Positions 25,700 to 36,400 of a stretch of DNA of 64,000 nucleotides are shown one piece after another. Every line of letters begins with the position of its first letter. The first letter of the stretch is position 1. The notes beneath the pieces are model-generated. The model was not told the origin of the DNA, ran no database searches, and was given only the letters and a program-made list of their open reading frames with translations. Source of the stretch: Allium sativum (taxonomy: Eukaryota > Streptophyta > Magnoliopsida > Asparagales > Amaryllidaceae); assembly GCA_030737875.1 (NCBI GenBank), contig CM060922.1:302303456-302367455 (forward strand), given 5' to 3'. The translations under genes and the position numbers were made by a program.

Positions 25700-27220
25700 A
25701 GAATTATGTTAGGATCAATTATGAGTTTAACGTTTTAGGCCTGAGCAGTAGCCACATTGTTATCGCAATATAAATTATTGGATCAACAATGAATTAAGTT
25801 CAATCATGAACTCTTTAATCCAAACATTATCTTTCTTAGAATTAGTATTTATTTCTTGTTTTAAAACTAACATTATTCACAATAATTAATGTGTTACCAT
25901 AACATTGTAATTATTGTGTCACTCCCACTCAATTTCTTGTCTATACAAGACTCAATGGTATTTTGTGGTTTCCGAGACATTTCGATTTCTATTTCATTCC
26001 CATCGGTATCTTTGAGACTGGATCTCCATAAAATGGATACCAATTCTAGCAATAAAACGTTTTATTCTCAAAGGATTTATAGAATTTATTATTTGTTTCT
26101 TGTGGATATTACACAAAATAGTTATTTGATTTGGGTCTGATCTTATCAACGGAAGGTCGTTTAACAAATGCCTTATATCCAAAATCTTCAAATTAGACAC
26201 ACTAGGACATTTCCTAGTCCATATCTTATATGGCTTCTATAAAATCGTTTTAGTGGGATTTAATATAATTGTTCTAAATTTAATTTATTGGAGGATCTAT
26301 ATGACTTATCATTAATCGTATTTTATCTTATAAGGTACGATATCTCCTTTCAGACACACCGTTCCAATATGGTTTTCTAGATGGAGTAAGTTATGAAACA
26401 ATTTCAAACTTATATGGACAGTCATTAATAAATTGGCTTAAACATTCTCTTTGATTTGTTCGAAGAGAATTTATTTTCTATTAAAATTGATTTCTATCTC
26501 CACCTTGAATTCCTTGAACTTTTCAAAGGATTCTAATATGTGTTTCATAAGATACACGTATCTTTATCTACTGATATCATCAGTAAATCTAATGAAATGA
26601 TAAAACCTACCTCTAGTTTATGTATTCATTGCTCCATATACATCATTATGTACGAGACCCAAAACTTATCACTCATTCACTGTGTCAAGTGAAAGGTGAT
26701 TTAGTTATATTGCCTAATAAACAAGATCTGTATTCTTTATATAATTCAAAACCAAATGATCTCAAAATTCCATCATTATGGAGTTTTGATATACTTTCTT
26801 ATTTATTGGGCTAACCAGCAATACTGAAGGTATATTGAATTAAATCAGTAAATTTAATCCAGTCATTATTAATGTCAAGTACATTATAGTTAATGATTTA
26901 CAGATATCATTAACTATTTGTGAAATTCCATACGATATTTCATTTAAATAAAATGAATAACAATTATTCTTTTATTACAAATGAAATTCAAACTTGTCTA
27001 AACAAGATATATTATAACATTTATTTTAAGTGGAATTTCGTAATAACAATTATTTTATTTATTTAATTAAGCCAGTATATATAACAAGAATCAACTTACT
27101 ATGGATAATCTATCAACATTTGCTTCATTTCCAATTGTAAGTCCATTTGTTCTTTTATCAGATTTCTACTTATTCTTCAATTCTGCAAATCAACATACAT
27201 TTATGTGATTTATATCTAGT
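25700..27220 (-). pseudogene. pol: Copia pol remnant of D: pre-integrase, integrase and RNase H end
   Basis: Translated on the minus strand with stops ignored, several copia signatures are legible. The pre-integrase region reads FICNKRIIVIHF (about 26965) and CLLGNITKSPFT (about 26700). The integrase core reads FTDDISR (about 26600), MKHILESFEKFKEFKVEIE (about 26510) and PYWNGVSERR (about 26370). The region after the core includes FEDFGYKAFVKRP (about 26170). RNase H survives as WIKEFMIELNS and YCDNNVATAQA (25740-25860). Many stops and shifts interrupt it. Reverse transcriptase, expected between integrase and RNase H, is absent: only about 150 bases separate them near 25860-26000, so roughly 2 kb was lost. 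Confidence 0.85.
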
Positions 27221-29003
27221 ATCTAATACTAGAAATGTATAAGTAGATTATTATAACATTTATATTTTATTCAGTTGAAGTCATGCTTTAACCTTTCTTT
27301 TAGATCCTCTATATTTATTAGAACAATTACGTTTTAGTTTGTTTGAGGACAATCCTCAAATTTTAATGTTAGTCAAGAAATTTGATTTAATTTAATTTAT
27401 CCTTCTCAAGGATTAATTTAGATTATCGGAGTTATTTATTATTTAACATCTGCAATAAATAATAATTGATTTTGTAATATTTTTTTAATACGGAATTTTG
27501 ACAATCAAAATTTATATTAACATAAATATGTAATTTAAACTAAAATATGCTCCCACTCAAATTAACATCCCTCTGTTTATATATACATATCGATATATAT
27601 ATAATGGTGTTCCAAGATCCATATCTAGTCATGCCTTGACCCTGCTTTGGCTGAACTCAAAACACAACCTTTTAGGTAGACATCTTATGTCAATTATATC
27701 GTGTATATAATTCTTGGATCGCATGATGAACATTTTGTTCAGTATTATTCGTTTGCTCAAATATAGAATAATTCACGCTATTGTCTCTAAGGCCATAATC
27801 GTATTATACAGCCTAGTTAAGTCAGACCCAATAATAGGTAGGAGCCCCACAGTTTACTCCATCGCATATAACCAAAATAAAAGGTGCACAACGCTTTGGC
27901 GTTAGTTACAACCATTGATCTTGGACAGTGATGAGTATATTATTGGAAGACGTCACCATGACTTAATATAACAAAATAATTTGCTTTAAAGGGAATGTTA
28001 TAATCCGTAGTGGTAAACAATATTAGAGTTATTTACATATATCAAATATATGTAACTTATATATATATATATTCATAATATAAATCAGATTTAAATATAA
28101 TATATATATATGTAACAAATATATATATACTTAAATTCAGCAATATATATAGGAATCATGCCTATGTTTGTTTTGAACATTTCAAAATATTGGTTATTTC
28201 AATCTTTAGAATCAAAGATTATATTTAATTCTTACATAAATTTTAATTAACCAATTCAAAATATATATACACATATGTATATATCTAATTGGGTATAATC
28301 ACATGATCATTAAAACTTATTTAACAATGTCCATATGTTCACAAGCAAGTCCCTTATCCATAGTTTCATTAGCATCACATAACAGATTTATGATTACCAT
28401 CAATGAAGACCAGCTAAAACTTAACAATAATTTCAGCAATATACAAACATGCATAGATAATTAATAATGAAAACTATATTGACACATATGGTCTTAGGGC
28501 TATTACAGAAACAAAAGGTATAACACAAATAAATGGCCATACATTAATTCACACATCACAATATATAACAGTTATATCTCAGATGTTTGCTTTTAGCATC
28601 ATTGTCCCATGTTACAAAACATAAACATATATATATCAACCTTTCAAGTCAAACTTGAAAAATGTTTTACATATATACATGTTTATCGCATCCCCACCGA
28701 GCCGAAACGATTTCAGCAAGCTACACCATTTCCCTGTCAAAACAGATTTAAATCATAGTGTTAGTTGGATTTAAATACATCAAATGTATTCAATATCTAT
28801 GTATGCAGCATCTCATATATACAAACATCAAATGTATACATATTTATATGCTCTAACTTATACACACATCAAATGTGTATATAATCAGTTAACAGTTACA
28901 CATTTAAGTATGTTTATGAAATTCTTTATATATATGCATATCAATATACGCAGTATATATAAATTCATATGTATATACATTTATACATATATCTATATAT
29001 ATG

Positions 29004-29046
<43 letters not shown>

Positions 29047-29620
29047 CAATATAAACATATTACACAGAACCTATACATATACAGGGTTGTTATATATCCA
29101 TGTAAAATGATTTTATTCAATTCATTTTCAGAGTCATACTCTGTCTTATATAGGTTGGAACAAATTGTCCATATGTTAATGTATTAATTCATGGGACAAT
29201 TAACCAATCATACTCTAACATAAGGTGATAAAATATTATCTGCATTAAGTCAACAATATTGAACATAAATACAACTACAAACATTTTTGCATTATATTTA
29301 TACATTTTGTATATTCAAAGCATACAAAACTGAATCCATTTAATATCTCATGTGTTACAAAATGAACTTATGGTTCAGATCTTATAATCAATTCATATTC
29401 AAACCCAATACTTGAATCCATGATCCCCTTTTAACGTATAAAACCATTATAATGATAGAGCATATTTTAAAAACATATCACTTCCAACATTTTCAGGTAT
29501 ATGTAAGCAAAATGTAGAAATTATCATATCAGAGTATCACAACACTGATTATAAAAAGGGCCAATCATATATATGTATATATGTATGCAATTTTAAATAT
29601 TACTACTACTTGACATTCAA
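27221..29620 (-). other. AT-rich degenerate interior of D, distal part
   Basis: About 2.4 kb, strongly AT-rich, with a long AT-repeat tract at 28986-29047. The gag-protease region of a copia element is expected around here, but I could not recognise it. It ends with TTCAA (29616-29620), the target duplicated by E. Confidence 0.6.
28986..29047. repeat. AT microsatellite
   Basis: Imperfect (AT)n tract of about 60 bases. Confidence 0.9.
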
Positions 29621-29899
29621 TGTAACAACCCGTATTTTTGAATAACATGTTATAATGTAAATCAAGACAGAATTAAATTGTAAATTCTAAATCAAGGGAA
29701 ACGGGCTATGCCATTGTGTTCGTCTTGGAAAAATACGCGAAATAGAGTCCGAGTTTTCGAAAAACGGAGTCCGTATGACCAAGTTATGGCCCAATGAAGT
29801 TTTCAGAAAATTCCAAGCCCGAAAACAGTTCAAATTCGAATTCATATTCGAATTGCAACCAAGGCAGAATGGGCGCGAATTTTTCCCGCCCCAGGCAGG

Positions 29900-30115
29900 G
29901 TCGACACAGGGGTCGACACCAGTGTCGACCCCCCCCCCCTCAATGGGTCGACACCCATGTCACCCAGGGGTCGACCCCCCCTGTCGGACCAATTTTGCTG
30001 GTGCACCATTTTGACAGGTTGGGTCTTGTTCTGGAAGTTTCTGACGGGATTTGATGGACCTGATGTGTTTTAGGGTTAATCCTATGGTCTAAACTAACCT
30101 AATCACCTATAAAAA
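29900..30115 (+). promoter_or_regulatory. GTCGAC cluster plus TATA box in the 5' LTR of E
   Basis: Five GTCGAC sites (29900-29976) with a C run between them, then TATAAAAA at 30108-30115, 132 bases further on. CCTAAACCCTCATTAATC follows. The 3' LTR copy is at 36680-36921, with the same 132-base gap. Confidence 0.65.
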
Positions 30116-31027
30116 GACCCCTAGACCTAGCCTAAACCCTCATTAATCATTCCTACAACTAAATGTTGCCCAAATGTTCACTAATCATGGCCTCCACCTT
30201 CTTCATGAGAGCATGAGTGTCTCAAATCAATCTATGTCATAAAGGAGCCATCTTTCTTAAGTAAAAGAGCCATCTTTCTTTGTCTTTGGGGTTATTCCTT
30301 CTTGTTCTCAAGTCTTGAAGTGGAGTTTATCGTCTTTGGTTGCGGATTTGCTAGTGTGGCTTCATCTCAATCTTATTTTATATTAATTCTAGTATTCATA
30401 GCATTGTAAGCCCTATACTACTCTTAGATTCTAATTATGAAGTTAAATATGACATGTTGCAAGTTTGAGTTTGGGCCTAAGTATGATTTGTGCTTTGATC
30501 CTATCATGTTATGCATAGATTTACCCTATGCAAGTTTGTAAAGCTATCACCTTGACTATGTGCATAGAAAGCTATGACCTTTGATTTGAAATGTTGCATT
30601 ATGCAACATGAGAACCCTCATAACCTTTATGGTAACTTGCATATAATGTTATATGCGAACTTCTAGCCACCATCCTATGTCATTTATGATCATGTTTCAC
30701 CTATTTGCTTAAGTTGGTATTATGTATGTTTTGAGGCCCATGATGTAATATGCAAGCTTATGAACATATTTATGCCTCATATGCCACAATGTTTAACTTG
30801 TGGCCAACCTTATTACCTTATGCCCTTTTTGTCATGTTTTGCTAAGTTCCCTCTTTTGATCTATGTTATGTTATGCGAAGCGTACATGCAAGGGGAATGC
30901 GTTGGGTTTGGGTAGTATTAATGACATGAAAACATGGTTTTAAAATATGACATGAACATTGACTTGTGATTATGTTTGTAAACACGAATTTGGACATGAC
31001 TTCTAGAAAACATGAGAGTGGCCAACT

Positions 31028-31220
31028 CGAGGTTGGATTGAGTTTGTAGCATAAATCTACCCGGAACCGACCGGCTTAACTAGTGGCTACAAACAATAGG
31101 ACCCAATGAGAGTAGTTGGTCATGTTGTGCTTAAACCCGAGGTTAGACTAGGTTGTGGTGTAAAGCTACCCGGACCCGCCCGGCTTAACTAGTAACCACA
31201 ACAAGGTCTAATGTGAGAGG
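31028..31220 (+). repeat. Tandem pair of LTR hairpin modules (E, 5' LTR)
   Basis: Copy 1 pairs TTTGTAGC with GCTACAAA; copy 2 pairs GTTGTGGT with ACCACAAC and TTAGAC with GTCTAA. Cores read CCCGGAACCGACCGGC and CCCGGACCCGCCCGGC. The 3' LTR copies are at 37833-37919 and 37943-38028. Confidence 0.78.
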
Positions 31221-31252
31221 TTGGGTGCATTAAATTAATTAATGCCACATGA

Positions 31253-31460
31253 TAGGGTTATGTCATGGACTACTTGAATACTTAACCAATTAAACACGAT
31301 GGATTGGTAGGGTTAAGTCATGGACTACTTGAATATACTTAACCAATTAAACACGATGGATTGGTAGGGTTAAGTCATGAACTACTTGAATATACTTAAC
31401 CAATTAAACCCGATGTATTGATAGGGTTAAGTCATGAACTGCTTGAATACACTTAACCAA
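31253..31460 (+). repeat. Four 60-base tandem repeats in the LTR of E
   Basis: Each unit has TAGGGTTAAGTCATG, an ACTACTTGAATA stretch and CTTAACCAATTAAAC. The 3' LTR has the same four at about 38059-38275. Confidence 0.88.
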
Positions 31461-32531
31461 CTCAATACATGGTTAGGATAGGGTTAACCACACTTAACCC
31501 GCTTGAAACCCTAGTTATGTGGTCCTTTTCAGTAGTAACCAACTTCGAAGTATCCTGGGTACCCTGGACTAGGCTAGGGTGGGGCACGATTACTGGACTG
31601 ATTGTAAGAGACCAAAAGAGACGGCTGAAAGGGTGCACCGGTTGTTCAGGCGGACCATGGTCGTGCACATTAAGTCCGAAGTTGAACATGGGCACCAGTA
31701 GGTTTAGACTGTGCGTGCTTGAATTGTGTCTGTGGTTTACACCTTAGGGCTGGATACACCCTGGGGTGGACCTAGAACAGTTAACTACATTCCACGATTA
31801 AGCCGTATGACACCAATACACGACGAGTTAGGCTTATAGGGAGCCGATCGACTAGACCGAGTAGTTGGACCTCGATTTAGGTCATCTCATGATGTGGGCC
31901 AGCTTTGGGCCAAGGGATCATTTCTTGATTATACTTGACATGAATGGGGATACTAGTACACACCTGGTGCAACTTAACCTTGTATATGCGATGCCACACT
32001 TGATCTATCTTGTTAACTTTTCACCATGCCAGTTATCACCCCATGTCTCATCCCTGTTTACATGTTCAGTTAACTTTATTTAGTTTTTATACTAATAGTA
32101 GATAGGACTTACCAGTCTTTTGACTGACCCGTTTTCTTTCGCCTCTTTTCTTCCGTTTCCCCCCTCAGGTTTACAGGGTGGAAACACTGGTACTTGGCTT
32201 GGATCTTTAGCTGCTTTTCTGGATAGCTCATGTACGGTTTGGACTTGAGCACGCTATGGCTTTATTCTACATTGGGGATAGTTACTTTATGTTTCTTTTT
32301 CAGTTTTCAGTTTATGTTCTAGACTTTGTTTTATTGGAAAATAATGACCAAGTACTTTGATGTAACTTGACTATGGTTTTGAAATGTTAGTTTTATCTGC
32401 TGCTTTATTTACTCTGTTTTTACTTATATGTTCTGTCTTGTGATATCTGCATGCATGTTTACCTCGTTTAACGCCTCTCCAAAGCTAGTGTCCTTGCAAG
32501 AGTGGCATTAGCGGAGGTGGGGTGTTACATT

Positions 32532-32608
32532 TGGTATCAGAGCATAAAGTTTACAAGATTTGAGCAAAAGGTTTTTAAAACTTACCTTTTGAAAAACTAT
32601 TTTCAAAA
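32532..32608 (+). other. Primer-binding site and leader hairpin of E
   Basis: TGGTATCAGAGC at 32532-32543 follows the LTR by two bases. A TTTTGAAAA / TTTTCAAAA hairpin with a short loop lies at 32587-32608, as in element B. Confidence 0.85.
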
Positions 32609-32719
32609 CCAATTAAGTATTTTCCAAGAAAAGTTTATTTTAAAAGGCTATTCCCCAAAAAGCCATTAGCACTATCCTTCGTTTTCTCGTTCTCAATCTA
32701 TCTTTTTCTTCGTTTCAGT

Positions 32720-34117
32720 ATGGCCGATAATTTTTCCATTATGGAGGGCATACCAGTACCTATGTGGTTTAGAAGGTACATGGAGGCAAGGGAGAATGAA
32801 GCCGGCCCCGCGAACATTCCTCCTCCTTCCCTCATGGCTAACATTTCTCCTCCTCCCGTAGCTAAGGTTCCTCCTCCTCCTCCTCCTCAGAATCCACAAG
32901 AGGATTTCGCGAAGATTTGCAAGGACTTTAAGGCGATGGGTGGCAAGAATTTTATTGGGCCGGAGACTTTTGGGGAGGCAAGAAATTGGTTGAAAGAAAC
33001 TGAAGACCTCTTTGCTATCTTTGATATAGAAGACCGTAGGAAGGTTCTGTCAGCGGTATGGTTATTGAAAGAGGAAACTGCATATTGGTGGGTAGTCACC
33101 ACCACTACTAGACCAATTCAGACTTGGAATGACTTTAGGAGAAGGTTCAGATTGAGATTTCTATCATCAACAGAAGAGAACCTTCGGATGGAGAGGTTCC
33201 TATCTCTAAAGCAAGGGGACATGACAGTTAGGGAATACGTGGATACGTTTAATCAACTTGCTCGGTTCGGTCTAGACTTGGTTAACACAGCTCAGAAGAA
33301 GGCCCTACGCTTTGCTCTAGGATTGAATGAGCCATTGCGCGGTTTGGCCATGTCTCATATACCCATGGGGGCGACCTTCGAGAGTTTGGTAAATATGGCC
33401 CTGCTTCAAGAAGAAGATAAGAGTGGCAAGAAGGAGGTCAAGGCAAATGAGTCTCAAGGCGAGAAGGTAGATTTCGGAAAAGGAGGCAAGAACAACACTA
33501 GCAAGGACAACAAGTCAAGAGAAAGGAGGAAGTGCAACTTCTGTAGGATTACCGGGCACATAGCCAAAGACTGTAGGAAGAAGAAAAGGAAGTTGGACAA
33601 ATGCTTTCATTGTGGAGAGTCTGGACACTATAGTAAGGATTGCCCGAAAAAGCGAGGACAAGAGAAAAGGAAAATTCAGCAAGCAGGACCCTCTAGAGGG
33701 CAATTGCAGGCTCTCCTCGCTTTTCCAGCTTTTGATCGAGGCAGTGTTTCTATAGAAATTCATGTTTATATTTCTGATAATCCAGTTCGCACCTTATTTG
33801 ATTCTGGCGCATCGCATAGTTTTATTTCTTTTGACATTGTTGAAAGTTTGCACCTAAGTACTAGTCTAGTTGAGGATCCCGTCAGCGTTTCAAATCCAAT
33901 TGGGGGTTCCGCCCATCTATCTATGATTTGTATGGATTTGAAGATTTCTATCTTGACCGTAGAATTCACGTGTAATGCTTATGTTCTCGGGTTCACGGGA
34001 TACGGGTTGATTTTGGGCATGGGTTGGTTGTCCAGTTATGGAGCCATTCTTGACTTCGAACATAGGGTTGCGAGGCTCATGACTCACCTCGGTAATACCC
34101 TTGAAAATCTAGTGTGA
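32720..34117 (+). CDS. gag: Gag-protease polyprotein of element E, truncated
   Basis: Gag would form the element's particle; the C-terminal part is an aspartic protease that cuts the polyprotein. The 465-residue frame starts at the first Met after the leader (MADNFSIMEG), which fits Gag starts of this group. A proline-rich stretch lies near residues 36-58 and the capsid-like region near 75-230 (FIGPETFGEARNWLKE, TVREYVDTFNQLARF). Two CCHC zinc knuckles begin near residues 272 and 295 (CNFCRITGHIAKDC, CFHCGESGHYSKDC), and the protease motif FDSGASHSF is at 360-368. The frame ends just after the protease; the next bases still resemble the B protein in another frame. With reverse transcriptase missing downstream, this could at most supply particle protein. 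Confidence 0.92.
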   Translation: MADNFSIMEGIPVPMWFRRYMEARENEAGPANIPPPSLMANISPPPVAKVPPPPPPQNPQEDFAKICKDFKAMGGKNFIGPETFGEARNWLKETEDLFAIFDIEDRRKVLSAVWLLKEETAYWWVVTTTTRPIQTWNDFRRRFRLRFLSSTEENLRMERFLSLKQGDMTVREYVDTFNQLARFGLDLVNTAQKKALRFALGLNEPLRGLAMSHIPMGATFESLVNMALLQEEDKSGKKEVKANESQGEKVDFGKGGKNNTSKDNKSRERRKCNFCRITGHIAKDCRKKKRKLDKCFHCGESGHYSKDCPKKRGQEKRKIQQAGPSRGQLQALLAFPAFDRGSVSIEIHVYISDNPVRTLFDSGASHSFISFDIVESLHLSTSLVEDPVSVSNPIGGSAHLSMICMDLKISILTVEFTCNAYVLGFTGYGLILGMGWLSSYGAILDFEHRVARLMTHLGNTLENLV

Positions 34118-34791
34118 CCTTTAGGGGTCCGTCATGATTAGTTATCTAGAATCCCATGGCACTTTTATTGGAAATTTGTAATCCAATCGAGTAGTGTTCG
34201 CCACTAAGGCGGATAGTCCATTCCGCTTAAGCATGGGTTATAGAAATCACCCTAATAAGAACATTTGGCAACGTGGAGTGGCAGTTGTTTTCAATAGATA
34301 GTTCTTCTGCATGGAATACCGTATGGTATGTAAACGAGATCCAGGATTCACGAACGAATTTTGTAAAGCTTGCATGAAACCATGAGCACGCAGTTGTAGC
34401 CAAGTAAATTTAGGAAAAGAGTAAGTGGATGTGGAACCAGAGGCAACGGTGAAATGAGTACTAACTCACATTTTGGAAATAAGAATTAAGAGCTACGAAA
34501 TTGTGGAGTTAAAAGATGGTCAAGGCACGATGGGATTAAGTACAAGAAAATGTGGCTTAGAAGATTGAAGACTAGATGCGCGCATTATATCTCTTTCTAA
34601 GAGTATATCCTTGATCCCTATTATTCTGTAGAGCTTACTCGCATGTTATCTTTTAAGTATATCCTCTCGGTCCTATTCTCAATCTTAGCTCTGTTTCAAA
34701 CCCCATAAGGAGTATGACTCGCCTGTTTGTGATTTATAGTTGGGGTGAAGATGTCCATTAAGATGACCAAACTATTTGGGTTTTATGGATA
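34118..34791 (+). other. Deletion junction region of element E
   Basis: About 670 bases between the protease and the integrase tail. The first about 50 bases and the last about 50 resemble broken protease-tail and integrase-core sequence. The middle (about 34170-34740) is unlike any pol domain I know. About 2.5-3 kb of reverse transcriptase, RNase H and N-terminal integrase present in B and C is missing. Confidence 0.7.
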
Positions 34792-35889
34792 TGGGTCATA
34801 GTTGATAGACTTACGAAGAGCACCCATTTCCTTCCAGTAAAGAGCAAGAGGACCGCATCATGGCTAGCATCTATTTATCTTCGAGAGATAGTGCGGTTGC
34901 ATGGAGTTCCTTCTAGCATAGTTAGCGATCGTGACCCAATTTTCACTAGCCAGTTCTGGAATAGTTTGCAAGAAGCGATGGGTACGCGATTGAATCTGAG
35001 TACAGCCTATCACCCCCAGACGGATGGCCAAACCGAAAGGGTGAATAGAGTGCTAGAAGATCTTTTGAGGCTTTGTGTTCTTGACTTTGGTGGTACTTGG
35101 GAAGACCACCTTCCTCTTGTAGAGTTTGCTTATAATAATAGCTACCAAGCAAGCATAGGAATGACACCATTCGAAGCTTCGTATGGGAGGCCGAGCAAGT
35201 CACCAACATGTTGGTGGGAGACGACGGATAAGCTTATACTTGGGCCCGACATGATAAGGGACACATCCGAGAAGGTTGAATTGATTCGAAGACGGATGAA
35301 AACGGCCCAAGACAGACAGAAATCCTATGCAGACAAGCGAAGGACAGACTTAGAATTTAAAGTTGGAAATATGGTCTTTATGAAGGTTTCTCCTTTGCGA
35401 AACATGGTTCGTTTCAGAGCAGTTGGAAAGATAGCACCAAGGTTCGTAGGACCCTTCCCGATCATAGAGAGAATTGGAAAGATGGCCTATAAGGTGGAAA
35501 TGCCCGAGAAGCTAGCCGGAGTGCATAATGTCTTTCATGTCTCGCATCTCCGGAAGTGCCTACATGAGTCCGCTGAGGTGGTTGAACCAAGCATTCTTGA
35601 AGACGTGGAGGTAGAGAAAGAGGCAACCTTGAGGAGAGCTCTGATTCGTATCTTGGGAACAGAGATCAAGAAGTTAAGGAATCGAGAAGTCAAATTGGTG
35701 AAAGTTCAGTGGAGTGAAGCCGATGAAGATGCAACTTGGGAAACCGGGGAGAAGATACGTGGGCTTTATCCATTCCTTTTTGAGGGTACATTCTCAATCT
35801 CCGTTCTTAATCAGCATATCTTTATTTTTGCTATCCATGTTTATCCTGTTTATCTTGTTATCTCGTTAACCTTGTCATGGGAACCTTAA
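34792..35889 (+). pseudogene. pol: Integrase fragment with chromodomain-like tail (E)
   Basis: An open frame starting inside the integrase core ([10 protein letters not shown]) carries the second Asp and the Glu of the catalytic triad ([23 protein letters not shown]), the C-terminal domain ([22 protein letters not shown]) and a chromodomain-like end ([24 protein letters not shown]). It then runs about 35 codons into non-coding sequence before a stop. The zinc-binding N-terminus and first catalytic Asp region are lost, so it cannot act as an integrase. No Met start lies at the frame's beginning. Confidence 0.9.
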
Positions 35890-36366
35890 GTAGAGACCCT
35901 TTGGATGAAACATGTATTTGAAACATGTTATGCTTGATGGTTGCAAGTGGTTGCAAGTGTTTGCAAGTGGATACTCGTGGATGCATGATACACATTAGGC
36001 ACTAAGATCGGCTCACACACTTTCATGTTGCATATGCATGAGTGTTTATGCTTATTCATGGATGAAACTTGTATGCTATCACGTGGATGTTGCATATGGA
36101 TGAATGTTATGTGCACTCATGTAGAGATTATAAATTGTGTTAGGAATTTGCATACATATGGACTCATCTCACTAACATACTTTTCATTAAGGAGGTTTAC
36201 AGAATCAGTAACCGCCTGATTTTTGCATTAGATAAGTACATATACACACACCTTTTGCATATGTTCATACAACATTTAGAATCTTTTTAAGGACAATGGT
36301 TACTTGTGGATGATGTTTTGAGTAGATGGATAATGGATGGTAGGATACGTTCTTCCTAACTTGGAG
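35890..36366 (+). other. 3' non-coding region of element E
   Basis: Short GTGGTTGCAAGTG/GTGGATG repeats shared with the same region of B. No coding frame seen. Confidence 0.75.
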
Positions 36367-36400
36367 ATTTCGGGGACGAAATCCTTTAAGGAGGGGAGAA
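36367..36400 (+). other. Pre-PPT hairpin and polypurine tract of E
   Basis: ATTTCGGGGACGAAAT (36367-36382) then CCTTTAAGGAGGGGAGAA up to the LTR edge. Confidence 0.88.

Larger units (their letters stand above)
29621..32529 (+). repeat. 5' LTR of element E
   Basis: Contains the GTCGAC cluster (29900-29976), a TATA box, hairpin modules (about 31028-31112 and 31143-31220), four 60-base repeats (31253-31460) and an acceptor-like pyrimidine tract CCCCTCAG|GTTTACAGGG ending at 32168, 361 bases before the LTR end. Confidence 0.95.

Noticed and set aside
28986..29047. Replication origin or AT-rich regulatory island
   Set aside because: A simple AT microsatellite inside a decayed copia element explains it.
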